Source: Cryptomeria japonica
Taxonomy: Eukaryota > Streptophyta > Pinopsida > Cupressales > Cupressaceae
Direction of reading: 5' to 3'
Assembly (NCBI RefSeq): GCF_030272615.1
Contig: NC_081415.1
Location: forward strand, 263,612,925-263,676,924
Length of the DNA: 64,000 nucleotides
In this document: one piece after another, positions 12,148-23,708 of the stretch
Position numbering within the stretch: the first letter of the stretch is position 1
Layout of the letters: every line of letters starts with the position of its first letter
The notes under the pieces: model-generated
Database searches by the model: none
The model's input: only the letters and a program-made list of their open reading frames with translations
Told to the model about the DNA's origin: nothing
Made by a program: the position numbers and the translations under genes

Positions 12148-15100
12148 AGTATTGGATCCAAGAGTATAACACAAAAATTCAGTTATAGCAATTTGTTATA
12201 CATAATATATCAAAGCAATTTGTAACCATAGCAATTTGTTATACATAATATATCAAAGCAATTTAAAAAATATGTTTTATGTTTATATGTATTTATTCAA
12301 ATAACTGATCTTTTGTCATTGAAATATAAGGATATATACCACTTTATTACTATTGAAAATTACTCACTGAGAATTAAAACAAAATAAATCTAGGATATGG
12401 AAAAAAAGATTCTCAAGGTTTAACAATGGATGTATACCTCAAATCAATCACAAAATTAACTATATAGATCAATATCTTACTTGAAATCACATAGAGAAAG
12501 CTTATTGATTGACTATGAACATGTACCTTAGGATGAGCTTAGATGTGAATTTGGAGTTATCAAAGCAATGTTAACAGTATGTATCGGACCTCTGGGATAG
12601 CAACATAGAGAAAGTGGAATATAAGATAGGTGAGAGTGAAGAGCCTTGGATGGAATGTTGGAAGAGATGTGTGGGACCCCTGCACACCCTATAGAAGCAT
12701 TTAGAAGCCATAAAAAAGTGCCATAGACCAAATATTAATGACTGTCCTAAGGGTACCAATAGTGACAATCACAAGTTTACCAGTGATACTACCTACTCAA
12801 ACAAGTTGTGTTTGGAAACCCCACTAGGTGTGTATATGTAATGGTAATGAAATGTCCTAAGAGTAGCCCTTACACTAGTATGCACAAACCTTGGTGTCAC
12901 AATAGTGTTGGTGTAGCCTTGGGCCAATGGTGGTTGACTGTTACAATTAGGACAATGATCTCAAACACAATTTACGGTGTTTATAACTCTAATGTCCCAA
13001 TCTACCTGTATATATTTTCACAAAACAATTAACAACCCAACCATAGCTATTAATAAGATTTCCCCCTAAAATGCATGCAAAACGTATCATCATTGATAGG
13101 ATAACTAACTTGCATTTAGTAAGAGACCTCAATGAGTGGATTTTCATGCTAAAAAGAGTACTTGCAATAAAGATATTGAAATCAACGAGACATTATGCAT
13201 TCAAAAATCCACAAGGAAGATCTAATATTTATGAGTGAAATTGCAAATCAATCTAAGTTACATGTTTGATATCTTACTTATATCATGGCAACATAAAATG
13301 TATATATGCACTCAACATACCTCTTTGCTTATTTATTTGAGAATGTTGCTAGGAATTTATAGGTGAATGATACATTGATCTACGCATGAATCACTTGTAC
13401 TTTCCCGATACTTTCATCCCTTGGTCAAGGCCGTGTACCCCCTAACACTTGAAGATTGTTTCCACCCTCATGATTACTTGAAGTCCATGCTCAAATCACA
13501 CTAAATGAAAATAGTTAGTACAAAATAGTGACCATAGCCAAGGAAGCCCAAATTTACTCATACTCAACATTATAAGAAATAACTAAATCATCTGGACCAT
13601 TATTCATAACATAACCTCTTTTTCACATCATGGAAGGCCAAAATTATAAGGATCACTCTTCTTAAAAGGAGCCATTGTTCAGAGCCACCAAACTATCAAC
13701 AAGAGTAGAAGCTATTAGGCTCATACAATTTTAGGAAATATAAAGAGGTGAAAAAGAAATGAGAAAAAAAATATGAAAAATTGTTGAAATATAATATTCA
13801 CAATTCTATCATCATGAGTGCAAACAATCCAGTTAGGAGGACAAAGTTGAGTAGTGTGATGAGGATCAGAGCCATCCAATCTAGGAGGCATAATATGAGA
13901 CTCTTTCTGAACCAATGCTAAGGGCTATTATGATTTGAAGCTTCTCTTAAATCCTCACATTTTGTTGTCACATAATGAGGTAGAAGAGGCAGATTCAAAG
14001 TCTTAGAATGAGTTCGATATATATATGGATGGTAATATATGTAAGGATATATGAAAGATATATGAAGGATATATGAAAGATATATGTAAGGAGAATAATT
14101 ACTTCACACTAAGTGAATTTATGGAGGTACTTTCCATGGATGTAAAGTGGGGATTGTAAAGGAGTCTTTAGATTCATGAAGAACATTAAGGAGAAAAGGT
14201 TAGTTATATCAAGGAAAAATAAAGAAAAAGGGAAGTGATAAAGAAGGGAGGAATAAAATAGGGAAGAAAGTGAAGAAATAAAGAGGGAGATCTAATTTAT
14301 TTTGGTATGTAGCCTCTACTACTCTTTTTCTTATTGAATGATTTCGCAATATTTTGAGAAGACTACAAGCCATGAAGTTATTCTCATAAGGCATTAACGA
14401 GCTATGTAAAGCACAAACCATACATATGAATACATGCAAGGCATGAATCATACATGTAAACCATGAAGTAATACATAAATGCACATAAGGTACAAGCATA
14501 TATGAGAAAGGTTCTCATGGAGTGGACATGATGAAGACACATCAATCATGAAGCATACAATAGAGAGGTATTCATGGAATAGACATCTAAAAACATTTCA
14601 TTCATGAAATAACAAAATGCTAAAGAAAATGACAAGTAATAAAAAAACTTACAAGGATGAGGCATATTCATAACTTTTGCAGTCCCACCATGGATATCAA
14701 CACTAGAAGCAACTCATATTGTTAGTGTACATACAAGAGAATATGGGAGTTCATTATACCCAACAACTTGTGGTGTTGTTGTTCATGCTGGCTCTGTTGG
14801 ACCCTACAATTAAGATTCAATATACATTATTCAGTAAGATTAATCGTGCAACATAATGAAATATTGAAAAGTGTGTTATCTTGTTGAGCTTCACTTGGTT
14901 TCAAGAATAGTTTAATATTCTCTACTTAACAGGGCCACCCACATAAAGGTGGAAGCTCATTCCCCCCCCTAACATCACTCTAAATTCCCCATTAACATCT
15001 TATAACATTCATTCATTCTTTCTTTCTACCATTAATAAAATATAACATTCATTCATTAATATCACATAATGTTCATTAACACATAACATTGATTAACATT

Positions 15101-15279
15101 AATTAACACGCAACATTCATCAACATTAATTAACACATATCATGCATAACCATTAATTAGCACATAATTACATTCATTAACACATAAAAATCAATCATTA
15201 TCAAATAAGGTAGATTACAATCATTTCTTTTTTTCTTTTTTCTTTGAAGTTATGAAAAAACTAAGTGGGACATATGTTT
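12148..15279. other. Non-coding CACTA interior
   Basis: This continues the segment that ends at 7862. No gene is recognisable. Visible structure includes a 43-base tandem duplication near 12183-12264 (GCAATTTGTTATACATAATA twice). There is a small array of GATATATGAAG/GATATATGAAAG words near 14035-14095. An AT-rich stretch (15000-15190) repeats CATTCATTAACACATAA-like words. It ends where the chromovirus LTR begins. Confidence 0.5.
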
Positions 15280-15839
15280 TGTCACAACCCTCCTTTATCA
15301 CCTTTTGATTTAAATACAAAACTCTATTATATTTCTTTGGATAAACTATTGAATGAATATTGTAAGGGAATAAAAATAATAAATCACACACACACATGGA
15401 AAATATATATATATTTTTTTAATTGGTTATTTAAATCCCCTCACCCAAATTAAGGCACATGTTGTAGGAGGAATAAGAAGCTTCTAGAGGCTTCTCCACC
15501 ACCTTGCATGTAACTCCTCCCACTAAGTCTAATCATTTTGCATGAAGGCCAAATTGGGAGAGAATCTCTTTTTTTTCAATTAAAAAATTAGGTAGTGGAA
15601 ATTTGAAATTTCTTTTATAAAAGATGTACAAGTTTCAAAAAGAGTTGTTGGCTATTCCATAAGAAATTCTGCAAGTAAAATTTTCCTTTGTAGTCAATTT
15701 TCATTTTCAGCTAAGATTTTGTTTGGGAGGACTTCTCTTCAAATTTGGAGGATCAAGGAAGATTCGTGGAGGACTCTACACCATTTTCAAGCACCCAGGT
15801 TCCTTTCAAATTTAGTTTCGTGCATCTTATTCTTGTTGC

Positions 15840-16235
15840 AGATTAGATGTGATTAAATTATTGATGAGAATGAGATTCATTTGTTTCAGATTTTGATAAG
15901 AATTAGTTTCAGTTTTTGATAAGAAGTAGATTAAATTATTTAGGAAATTAGAATCATTTGATGAGAATGAGATTCATTTGTTTTAGATTTTGATAAGAAT
16001 TAGTTTCAATTTTGATAAGAAGTAGATTAAATTGTTGATGAGAATGAGATTCATTTGTTTCAGATTCTTGATTAAAAAAAAAAAAAATTACTTTCAGTTT
16101 TGATAAGAAGTAGATTAAATGGTTTAGGAGATTAGAGTCATTTGATGAAAATTAGATTCATTGTTTTCAGATTTTTTTTGACAAAAATTAGATCCATTCA
16201 TTTCAAATTTTGATAAGAATTAGATTCATCCAGAT
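15840..16235 (+). repeat. LTR-internal minisatellite
   Basis: About four imperfect units of roughly 100 bases, built from GATGAGAATGAGATTCATTTG, TTTTGATAAGAATTAG and GATAAGAAGTAGATTAAAT. The same array occurs in the 3' LTR at about 24268-24664, so it predates the insertion and belongs to the LTR itself. Confidence 0.7.
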
Positions 16236-16916
16236 TAAATCGTTAAAACATCTTATTAAGTTTTAGATTTGAATTTAGAACTACCTTCATCTCCTTTCTC
16301 CAAAATCTTTTCTCTAGTTATTTGATTTAAAGTCTAAAATGTACTCTTTTCTCTAGTTTATTGATTTAAAGTCTGAAATATATTCTTTCCTCTGGTTATT
16401 GATTTAAAGTCTGAACTGTGTATTTGAAAGGATCTTGCTATAATCAATCTCTCTAAGATTTCTCACCTTCTGGTTTTCTAAATCCTCTGTAGAAATACGT
16501 TTAACATTTCCCCTTTGTGAAAGATTTTCCCTGTGTGTATAAATAAATTATCTCTTTCTCTGTGAATAGATCTCCCTGTGTGAAGAACAAAAGAAATGAA
16601 AAAAGAAAAGAAGAAGAACCTCTCTGGTTACTGCTTCATTGTATTTTGTCCATGAAATTTAATCTGTAATTATTATTATTATTTCTAACAGACCTGTTAT
16701 CCACCCTTCTCTGAGTGATTTCAATAATTTAAAAATACAATACTCTTGCATCAAAAATAATAATATATATAAAAACATATATATTTATATACATATGTGT
16801 GTGTGTATATATATATATAAACACAAAAAAAAAGAGGGAAATCATTCAAACTTTAAGAAAATCCCTTAAACCTCCGTAACGCATGGCGTTTTACGCAAAA
16901 GGATGTCGACATGCAG

Positions 16917-16937
16917 GACGGTTACATTGTAACCGTC
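16917..16937. other. Perfect 9-bp hairpin in the LTR GC-rich block
   Basis: GACGGTTAC-ATT-GTAACCGTC is a palindromic stem of nine pairs with a three-base loop. The 3' LTR copy at 25319-25339 has one change (GATGGTTAC), giving a G-T mismatch. It lies in the GC-rich island and could be a factor-binding palindrome; no function is shown. Confidence 0.5.
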
Positions 16938-18593
16938 GCAGGGGTACGGAGGGGCCCGCGGGTCCCCTCATCTCTGCGGACCTGCGCATGCAAGGCCGCA
17001 AGGTTGATGGGACCCGTGGTCCCCACCCCGCACCCTATTTAATACCCAAAGTAAAATAAGTTATTTAATTAAAAGCTTTTTTTCCCCTTTCTAATTTGTA
17101 AATTGAAATTTTAAATTGGGGTTTTTCAATATATATAAATTAATACCCTATGTCAATTACTATTGGTTATTTAGTTAAAAAAAATTTTAGTTTGATAGTA
17201 ATGGCATTTAGGAAATAATGTTTTTTTTTGTTTTTTAGTGTAACTTTAAGATATCGTATTTCGACTTAGAAAAAAAAATTTGGCTAATATGTAGCAAGTT
17301 CATAATTAGATTACCCTTAGTAAGTTTTAAAATTGTAGACTATATCCTCTTAAAATTAATTTACTCAACCCATTAAGAATCATTGGGACACTTGATTGGT
17401 CTTTAGAGATTAACTTACATTAATACAAATACTTAAATTTAATCGTTATTTTGGACTCGTTAAGTCTTCTTACATCATGCAAGTTTCTCATAGATTAATT
17501 GCTTTCATTGATGGTTCATAGCATGCGAATTATTTATGGAATAATTACATCTTTCATGCAATTACTATTATGCAAGTTTCGTGATGGTCATTATTATGCA
17601 AATTACACTTCAAGTAGTTACTTCAATTATTTATGCTTTCATTTTTGTTATTCGTAGTTAGAAAACTAAACAAAGGAAGCTGGAAAACCAAAACTAGCAG
17701 CGTTCAGTATATATGGTGCCTCTGGGTCACGCTTACAGGTAATGCCATCGTGTTGAACTACTGCACTTAACGCCTAATAAAGCTGCATTAACGACATCTG
17801 TGGCATCGTCCCTATAAATCGTCGAGGAGTAATAAGGGACATTTGAAAGTTAAAAATCCAAGGGGCGGGTAATCCCTCTTGGATCGATAATTTAATAAGA
17901 TAACCTTTAAATGATTTTCACATCCGTTGAGATACACCATAGTAAACCCCTTTTTAAGGATGGTCAAGTTGAATACCCTCATGAAATTTACTTTCTTTAT
18001 TTATTTATTTCATCTCGAAGGGATATTGGTGATTTGCAATTGGGTGACGCTCATGATAAGTATTAGGGTCTAGTTATTTTGTTTAGGCCACAAGCAATAG
18101 GCCATTTTGAGCCTTCGCTTAAGCACTACCATCGTGGGTAGCAACCGTAGAGAAACTGTCTGGGACACTGACCCTAGAAAGGGTTGCGTACCCACAAATC
18201 AGTTTACATCAAACCATAGATTAGAAAATAGAACTACATATTTTACGCCTTGATCCCATGCCGAAGCGGGTATGTAGGCAGTTTTGGGATGGAGTTGTCC
18301 CTCGTACTCAGGCGTTCGTGGGTGGGGTCTAGGCTTGGTTAAGTAAGAATCCTAAATGAAAAATAAGATAATCAATTTAATTCAATGCATACTCAGAAGG
18401 AACCCCGTATGGATTCGCTTGACTTCCCGAGGCTTTAAGCCAAATTCCGAGGCGGAATTCAAGCTTGTGTTATTTTTAATTACTCCTAAGGACGGCGACC
18501 TCGGTGCATTCTTGTTAGAAGAGTGTAGTGCTTAGTGAGTGGCTCAGGACCCGAACGGTCCCAATGAGTCTAAGTCTCTGACCAGAGCATCTC

Positions 18594-18752
18594 CTATCCT
18601 GTTTGGATGGATGCCTACCCTGTATGGGTAGATGCCTATCCCGTATTGGATAGATGGAATATTACGTCCCGTATGGACAATTGCCTAACCCGTATGGTTA
18701 GAAGCTCATCCCGAATGGATGAATGCCTAATCCTAAGTGGATGGATGCCTAG
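18594..18752 (+). repeat. Cluster of GATGCCTA-CCCGTATGG repeats near the LTR end
   Basis: Seven or so units of 20-25 bases alternate CCC(G/T)TATGG and GGATAGATGCCTA or close variants. The right LTR has the same cluster near 27000-27155. It lies shortly upstream of the primer-binding site, so it would be in the transcribed leader. Confidence 0.6.
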
Positions 18753-18834
18753 AGTATGCAATTGAATCAAACATAATGAAAAAAAAAAAATACTCAATTT
18801 CTGTGGAAATTCAAATTTGGTGGGTTATTACATG

Positions 18835-18846
18835 TGGTATCAGAGC
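18835..18846 (+). other. Primer-binding site, initiator tRNA-Met type
   Basis: TGGTATCAGAGC follows the LTR end (18832) after two bases. It matches the complement of the 3' end of plant initiator tRNA-Met, the standard primer for minus-strand DNA synthesis in these elements. Confidence 0.93.
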
Positions 18847-18997
18847 AAAGGTTCAAATCTAGGCCTTGTGCTCACTTCAATTTATTCAACTAAGGGAATG
18901 TTTTACAATAATAGAAATAAAATTTTATTCTTTTTTTAAAAGAAAAAAAAAGGGGGAAAAACTAACTACATAATTTAACTTTCAGGTAAAACCTAGA

Positions 18998-21370
18998 ATG
19001 GCAAGAGGAAGAGGAAGAGGAAGAGGAAGAGGAAGAGGAAGAGGAAGAGGAAGAGGAAGGGGTAATGGAAGACGTACTAGGAGTCAAAGGGAGGTAAGCC
19101 ATGAGGAAAACCATGAGGAAAACCATGAAGGAAACCATGAGGAAGATCATGAAGAGGTTCGACACAACCCAGGGAATAACGGAGATGGGGTCCAAGCTAT
19201 AATCGACCTTCTAACCGAACAAAGAGATAAAATCAACTTCTTGGAACAATCACTGCAGGACCTTAGGGAAAGGCAGAATGACTATGAGAACAGAAGTGGT
19301 ACCGAGAATGGAGACCCTGGTAGCAATCAAGGAAATGCGATGGGTAATGGAAAGGAAAATAACATATTGGAACTCTCCAAGGATTTAAAAAAAACCACCC
19401 CTCCTAAGTTCGATGGGTGGCAAATTGGTGAAGGGGCTGAGAATTGGCTAAATGAAATGGAAAAATATTTTGAGCTAAGAGATTTTAGCGAAACAACCAA
19501 GGCTTTATGGGGCTCCTATCAACTCATAGGGGAGGCGGCTAGTTGGTGGACCAACACGAAGGAACAAAATGGGTATAACAGGGATACGATCACATGGGAT
19601 CAATTTGTTCACCATTTTCGAGATAGGTGGCTCCCTCAATTGTTCTTTGATGAGAAAGTGACAGAATTCCATAATCTACGTCAAGGGCCCCTATCCATTC
19701 AACAATATTGGGATAAGTTCACCAAGTTGCTTAAATATGTGCCTATGTACCAAAAGGATGAAGAAGGCCAAGCAAGGAAATTCATTTTGGGGCTGAATAC
19801 CAACATAGGGGCAGAGGTTGATATGCGTGGACCCAGAAATATGAATGAAGTACTTGAAAAGTCCCTAAGGCAAGAGAGGAAGATTCAAACACTAGCAGGA
19901 CGGAACTATAATGGGAACCACTCATTTAAAAGGAAGCAAGAATTCAATGGAAACACTAATTTCAACAAGGGTCAAAGGAATAACTCTTCCGAAAGGAGAC
20001 CACCGCCTAATCAATATCAGAGGAATGGGAATGATAATACCAGGGGCAATAATAACAGGGGCAATGATAACAGGGGCAACTATAACAGGAATGACCAACA
20101 GAATAGGACAACTTATCCACCCAGGGGAAATGAAACAAGGAATGATCCCCCTAGAAATCAAGGTAGGAGAGGTCCTCCAGGTGGATGCTTTATGTGTGGG
20201 GAAAACCATTTTGCTAGAGAGTGCCCCAGGATGCAAGGACAAATTAGGGCCAATCAACCCCAACAAGGGCCCCAACAGAGGATTCATGCAGTGGTTAGGA
20301 ACCAAAGAAGAAGATACCAGAATGTTCCCGTGGAAACGACAGGTACACTATTTGAACAACCAATATCAATTCTAATTGACACTGGATCATCTGAATGTTT
20401 CATCTCACCTGAATTAGTAAACAAATATGCATTAAAAGTTAATCAAATGGAGTCATCATGGATGGTTCAATATGGGGATAAGGCAACTAGGGAAGTAACT
20501 AAGTGTTTACCGAGGGCAAGGGTACAATTCCCTGAGTTCGAAACAAGGGTAGATCTCTATGTGGCACCCCTAGGATTATATGATGTAATTATGGGAATGA
20601 GTTGGTTAGCAGACCATCAAGCTAATGTAGATTGTTGTAACAAAGTTGTTGAATGTTTGGATGATGGGGGGAAAAGGGTCAAAATCCAAGGAAAGTTTAA
20701 ACCCATTAATATAGAAACTATCTCAGCAATGCAATTAAAGAAGGAAAGGAGAAGAGGGGGACAAATCTTTATGGTTGAAATTGATGAAGGAAAGGAGGAA
20801 AATACACCAACCTTTGAAAATACCCCTTTCTTAAAGGAGTTTAAGGATGTTTTTCCAGAAGAATTACCCGGTTTACCCCCTAAGAGGAAGTTTGACTTTT
20901 CTATCGAAGTACTCCCAGGAGCTGAACCAGTATCAAGGGCACCTTACCCGATGAACACAACCGAATTACAAGAGCTCAAAATGCAATTAGAGGAATTCTT
21001 AACTAAGGGATTAATAAGGCCAAGTGTATCACCATGGGGAGTGCCAGTCTTATTTGTTAAGAAGAAGGATGGAACCTTAAGACTATGCATCGACTATAGG
21101 ATGTTGAACAAAGTCACCATAAAGAATAGGTATCCCTTACCTCGCATAGAGGACCTTTTTGACCAAATGAAAGGAGCGGCAGTTTTCTCAAAGATAGATC
21201 TCCGGTCAGGGTATCATCAACTCAGAATTAAGGAAGAAGACATTCCAAAGATAGCTTTCAGGATGAGGTATGGACATTATGAATTCATAGTAGTTCCTTT
21301 TGGTGTAACTAATGCCCTAGCTGCATTCATGAACCTAATGAATAGTGTATTCCATGACTACTTGGATTAA
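18998..21370 (+). CDS. Chromovirus Gag-Pol, first part: Gag, protease, RT N-terminal half
   Basis: This is the N-terminal 790 residues of a polyprotein that builds the particle and copies the element. It starts at the first ATG after the primer-binding site. Residues 3-22 are a run of Arg-Gly dipeptides coded by an AGAGGA microsatellite, and an acidic His-Glu repeat follows at 33-50. The retrotransposon Gag domain is at about 140-300, and an Asn/Arg-rich stretch at 305-390. A zinc knuckle C-x2-C-x3-H-x4-C uses C397, C400, H404 and C409. The protease active site is DTGS at 461-464, and RT begins near 640 ([10 protein letters not shown] at 696-705, [12 protein letters not shown] at 731-742). 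A TAA at 21368-21370 replaces the residue before FVLVFLDD, so translation would stop ahead of the catalytic aspartates. The frame continues unchanged beyond it. Confidence 0.95.
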   Translation: MARGRGRGRGRGRGRGRGRGRGNGRRTRSQREVSHEENHEENHEGNHEEDHEEVRHNPGNNGDGVQAIIDLLTEQRDKINFLEQSLQDLRERQNDYENRSGTENGDPGSNQGNAMGNGKENNILELSKDLKKTTPPKFDGWQIGEGAENWLNEMEKYFELRDFSETTKALWGSYQLIGEAASWWTNTKEQNGYNRDTITWDQFVHHFRDRWLPQLFFDEKVTEFHNLRQGPLSIQQYWDKFTKLLKYVPMYQKDEEGQARKFILGLNTNIGAEVDMRGPRNMNEVLEKSLRQERKIQTLAGRNYNGNHSFKRKQEFNGNTNFNKGQRNNSSERRPPPNQYQRNGNDNTRGNNNRGNDNRGNYNRNDQQNRTTYPPRGNETRNDPPRNQGRRGPPGGCFMCGENHFARECPRMQGQIRANQPQQGPQQRIHAVVRNQRRRYQNVPVETTGTLFEQPISILIDTGSSECFISPELVNKYALKVNQMESSWMVQYGDKATREVTKCLPRARVQFPEFETRVDLYVAPLGLYDVIMGMSWLADHQANVDCCNKVVECLDDGGKRVKIQGKFKPINIETISAMQLKKERRRGGQIFMVEIDEGKEENTPTFENTPFLKEFKDVFPEELPGLPPKRKFDFSIEVLPGAEPVSRAPYPMNTTELQELKMQLEEFLTKGLIRPSVSPWGVPVLFVKKKDGTLRLCIDYRMLNKVTIKNRYPLPRIEDLFDQMKGAAVFSKIDLRSGYHQLRIKEEDIPKIAFRMRYGHYEFIVVPFGVTNALAAFMNLMNSVFHDYLD

Positions 21371-23635
21371 TTTGTTCTGGTATTTTTGGATGACATATTG
21401 ATTTACTCTAGAAATGAAGAGGAACATTTAATGCACCTACAAATTGTTTTGCAAAGATTGAGAGAACATAAGTTATATGGGAAATTGTCCAAATGTACCT
21501 TCTTTGAGGAAAAGATTCACTATCTTGGGCATATAATATCAAAAGAAGGAATAGCAGTCGACCCAGATAAAATAAAGGTGATAGTAGAATGGCCAATCCC
21601 TAAGAATGTTTCAGAGGTAAGAAGCTTTATGGGGCTAGCAGGTTACTATAGGAGGTTTGTGGAAGGATTCTCTAAGATAGCAAACCCCATCACCTCGTTG
21701 CAAAGGAAGGGCAAAAGGTTTGTGTGGACCGAGCAAAGTGATAAGGCATTTCAAATCTTGAAGGGAAAACTAACTTCAGCACCCATTCTAAGGGTACCAG
21801 ATCCAAATGGACACTTCACAGTCATAACAGATGCTTCTATTGAAGGGTTAGGAGGAGTACTTGTCCAAGATGAAGGGGTAGTGGCTTACGAATCTAGGAA
21901 GCTAAAGACTCATGAAGTCAATTATGCACCCCACGACTTAGAGTTGGCAGCAATCGTGCATGCCCTGCAAAAATGGAGACACTTCTTGCTAGGGAAGCCC
22001 TTTGAGCTAAAATCAGATAACCAAGGACTAAAATACATCTTTACCCAACCTCACTTAAATGCCAGACAAAGAAGGTGGTTAGAATTTCTAAGTGAATATG
22101 ATTTTGAAATTGAATATATTAAGGGAAAAGAAAATAGAGTGGCAGATGCCTTAAGTAGGAGGAGACACTTGATGACTATAGCAACCTTCAAAACCTCCTT
22201 CAAAAGGCAAGTAATGGATGAACAAGGGCATGACCCATGGTATGAGAAAGTCAAATTAACTATAAGACACAACCCGACCGATCCTAAGGTCGAAGGGTAT
22301 ACATTAGATGAAGATGGGTTGCTCAGATACAATAACAGAATCTATATTCCTAATTCAGGGAACTTAAGGGAAGTAGTCTTGTCGGAGGCTCATGATGCCC
22401 CTTATTCAGGCCACCCAGGAGTTAACAAACTTTATGCAGATCTAAAGAATTTATACTTTTGGCAAGGGTTGAAGGGCGATATTGTCAAATATGTAGCTAA
22501 ATGTTTGGAGTGTCAAAGAGTAAAGGCAGAACATAGACACCTAGCTGGATTGTTGCAATTGCACGATGTACCTCAACATAAGTGGCAAGTTATTAGCATG
22601 GATTTTGTACAAGGGTTACCCATGTCACCTTCTAGGCATGATGCAATAATGGTGGTAATTGACAAACTCACTAAGGTGGCACACTTTATACCAGGAAATC
22701 TGACGGATGATGCACCCACCTTGGCTAGACGCTTCATTAAGGAGGTATTTAGGTTGCATGGAATACCAGAGAAAATCATATCAGACAGAGATGCAAGATT
22801 CACTTCCAGGTTTTGGACCACTCTTCAATCAGCTCTAGGAACTCAACTAAATTTTAGCACCGCATATCATCCGGAAACCGACGGTCAGACAAAAAGGACA
22901 AATCAGATTATGGAAGACCTGCTTCGTATGTACTGCATGGACCAACAGAGGAAATGGGAAGAGTACCTACCTTTGGTAGAGTTTGCCTACAATAATACAT
23001 ATCAAACATCTTTGGGAATGGCACCTTTTGAAGCTTTGTATGGTAGACCATGTCGAACACCTTTGAGTTGGGATAGTCTTGAAGATAGAGTGATTATTGG
23101 ACCAGATATGTTGAAAGAAATGGAAAGGAAAACTAAGGAAATTAGGCAAAGATTGAAGGAAGCCTCAGATAGGCAGAAAAGTTATGCAGACAAAAACAGA
23201 ACACCAAGGGAGTTTGAGGTAGGAGAGAAAGTCTTCCTAAGGGTTAGGCCACACAAGAGTTCCATAAGATTTGGGAAAAAGACTAAGCTTGCACCTCGTT
23301 ATGTCGGACCCTTTGAAATATTGGGAAGAATTAATCCAGTTGCTTATCGGTTGGCCTTACCTCCCCAATTGAGCCGAATCCATGATGTCTTCCATGTATC
23401 TCTTCTTAAAAAGTATGTACCTGATGAGAAACACATTTTGAATTGGGATGCTTTACAGGTCCAAGAAATGGGGGGAATAATGATAGAGCCATTTAGAATC
23501 TTGGAGAGGCGCCAGTGCCAGTTGCACAACAGAGAGGTTGATCAGTGCAAAGTGCAATGGGACCAGTATGACGAAAAGAATGCCATGTGGGAGGATACTA
23601 AGGAGATGCAGCAGTTGTTTCCTTTTTTGTTTTGA
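21371..23635 (+). CDS. Chromovirus Pol, second part: RT C-terminal half, RNase H, integrase, chromodomain
   Basis: This continues in the same frame after the TAA. RT resumes with FVLVFLDDILIYS, whose DD pair is the polymerase centre. RNase H follows (FTVITDASIEGLGGVL, then DLELAAIVHAL and KSDNQGL). Integrase has an HHCC zinc site (HDAPYSGHPG, then CLECQRVK) and a core with MDFVQGLP and ISDRDARF for the two aspartates. The third catalytic position reads DGQTKRTNQ where DGQTERTNQ is normal; the AAA codon is at 22892-22894, a Glu-to-Lys change that should abolish strand transfer. The C-terminus (EPFRILERR to MWEDTKEMQQLFPFLF) is a chromodomain, which targets heterochromatin in this group. It ends TGA at 23633-23635. 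There is no start of its own, so it depends on readthrough or is dead. Confidence 0.95.
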   Translation, partial: FVLVFLDDILIYSRNEEEHLMHLQIVLQRLREHKLYGKLSKCTFFEEKIHYLGHIISKEGIAVDPDKIKVIVEWPIPKNVSEVRSFMGLAGYYRRFVEGFSKIANPITSLQRKGKRFVWTEQSDKAFQILKGKLTSAPILRVPDPNGHFTVITDASIEGLGGVLVQDEGVVAYESRKLKTHEVNYAPHDLELAAIVHALQKWRHFLLGKPFELKSDNQGLKYIFTQPHLNARQRRWLEFLSEYDFEIEYIKGKENRVADALSRRRHLMTIATFKTSFKRQVMDEQGHDPWYEKVKLTIRHNPTDPKVEGYTLDEDGLLRYNNRIYIPNSGNLREVVLSEAHDAPYSGHPGVNKLYADLKNLYFWQGLKGDIVKYVAKCLECQRVKAEHRHLAGLLQLHDVPQHKWQVISMDFVQGLPMSPSRHDAIMVVIDKLTKVAHFIPGNLTDDAPTLARRFIKEVFRLHGIPEKIISDRDARFTSRFWTTLQSALGTQLNFSTAYHPETDGQTKRTNQIMEDLLRMYCMDQQRKWEEYLPLVEFAYNNTYQTSLGMAPFEALYGRPCRTPLSWDSLEDRVIIGPDMLKEMERKTKEIRQRLKEASDRQKSYADKNRTPREFEVGEKVFLRVRPHKSSIRFGKKTKLAPRYVGPFEILGRINPVAYRLALPPQLSRIHDVFHVSLLKKYVPDEKHILNWDALQVQEMGGIMIEPFRILERRQCQLHNREVDQCKVQWDQYDEKNAMWEDTKEMQQLFPFLF

Positions 23636-23696
23636 ACATGAACTATAAACTCTTTTGAATGCATATAATAAGTGCATCGGGACGATGCACAGATTT

Positions 23697-23708
23697 AGGG
23701 GGGGAGGA
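23697..23708 (+). other. Polypurine tract of the chromovirus
   Basis: AGGGGGGGAGGA lies immediately before the TGTCACAACCC start of the 3' LTR, the plus-strand priming site. It lies 61 bases after the polyprotein stop. Confidence 0.92.

Larger units (their letters stand above)
15280..18832 (+). repeat. 5' LTR of the chromovirus (3553 bp)
   Basis: It starts TGTCACAACCCTCC and ends GGGTTATTACA, directly before TG and the primer-binding site. Internal features include a minisatellite at 15840-16235 and an intrinsic TATAAATAA (about 16539) that could be the transcription promoter. It also holds a GC-rich block with a perfect hairpin (16871-17040) and a CCCGTATGG repeat cluster (18594-18752). It has no coding content; the short frame at its start is also present at the start of the 3' LTR. 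Confidence 0.95.

Noticed and set aside
15265-15453. Short ORF repeated exactly at 23655-23882
   Set aside because: It is the start of each chromovirus LTR read by chance; the repeat is explained by the LTR pair.
19911-20375. 154-codon frame overlapping Gag
   Set aside because: A shadow of the Asn/Arg-rich Gag segment in another phase, with no independent motif.
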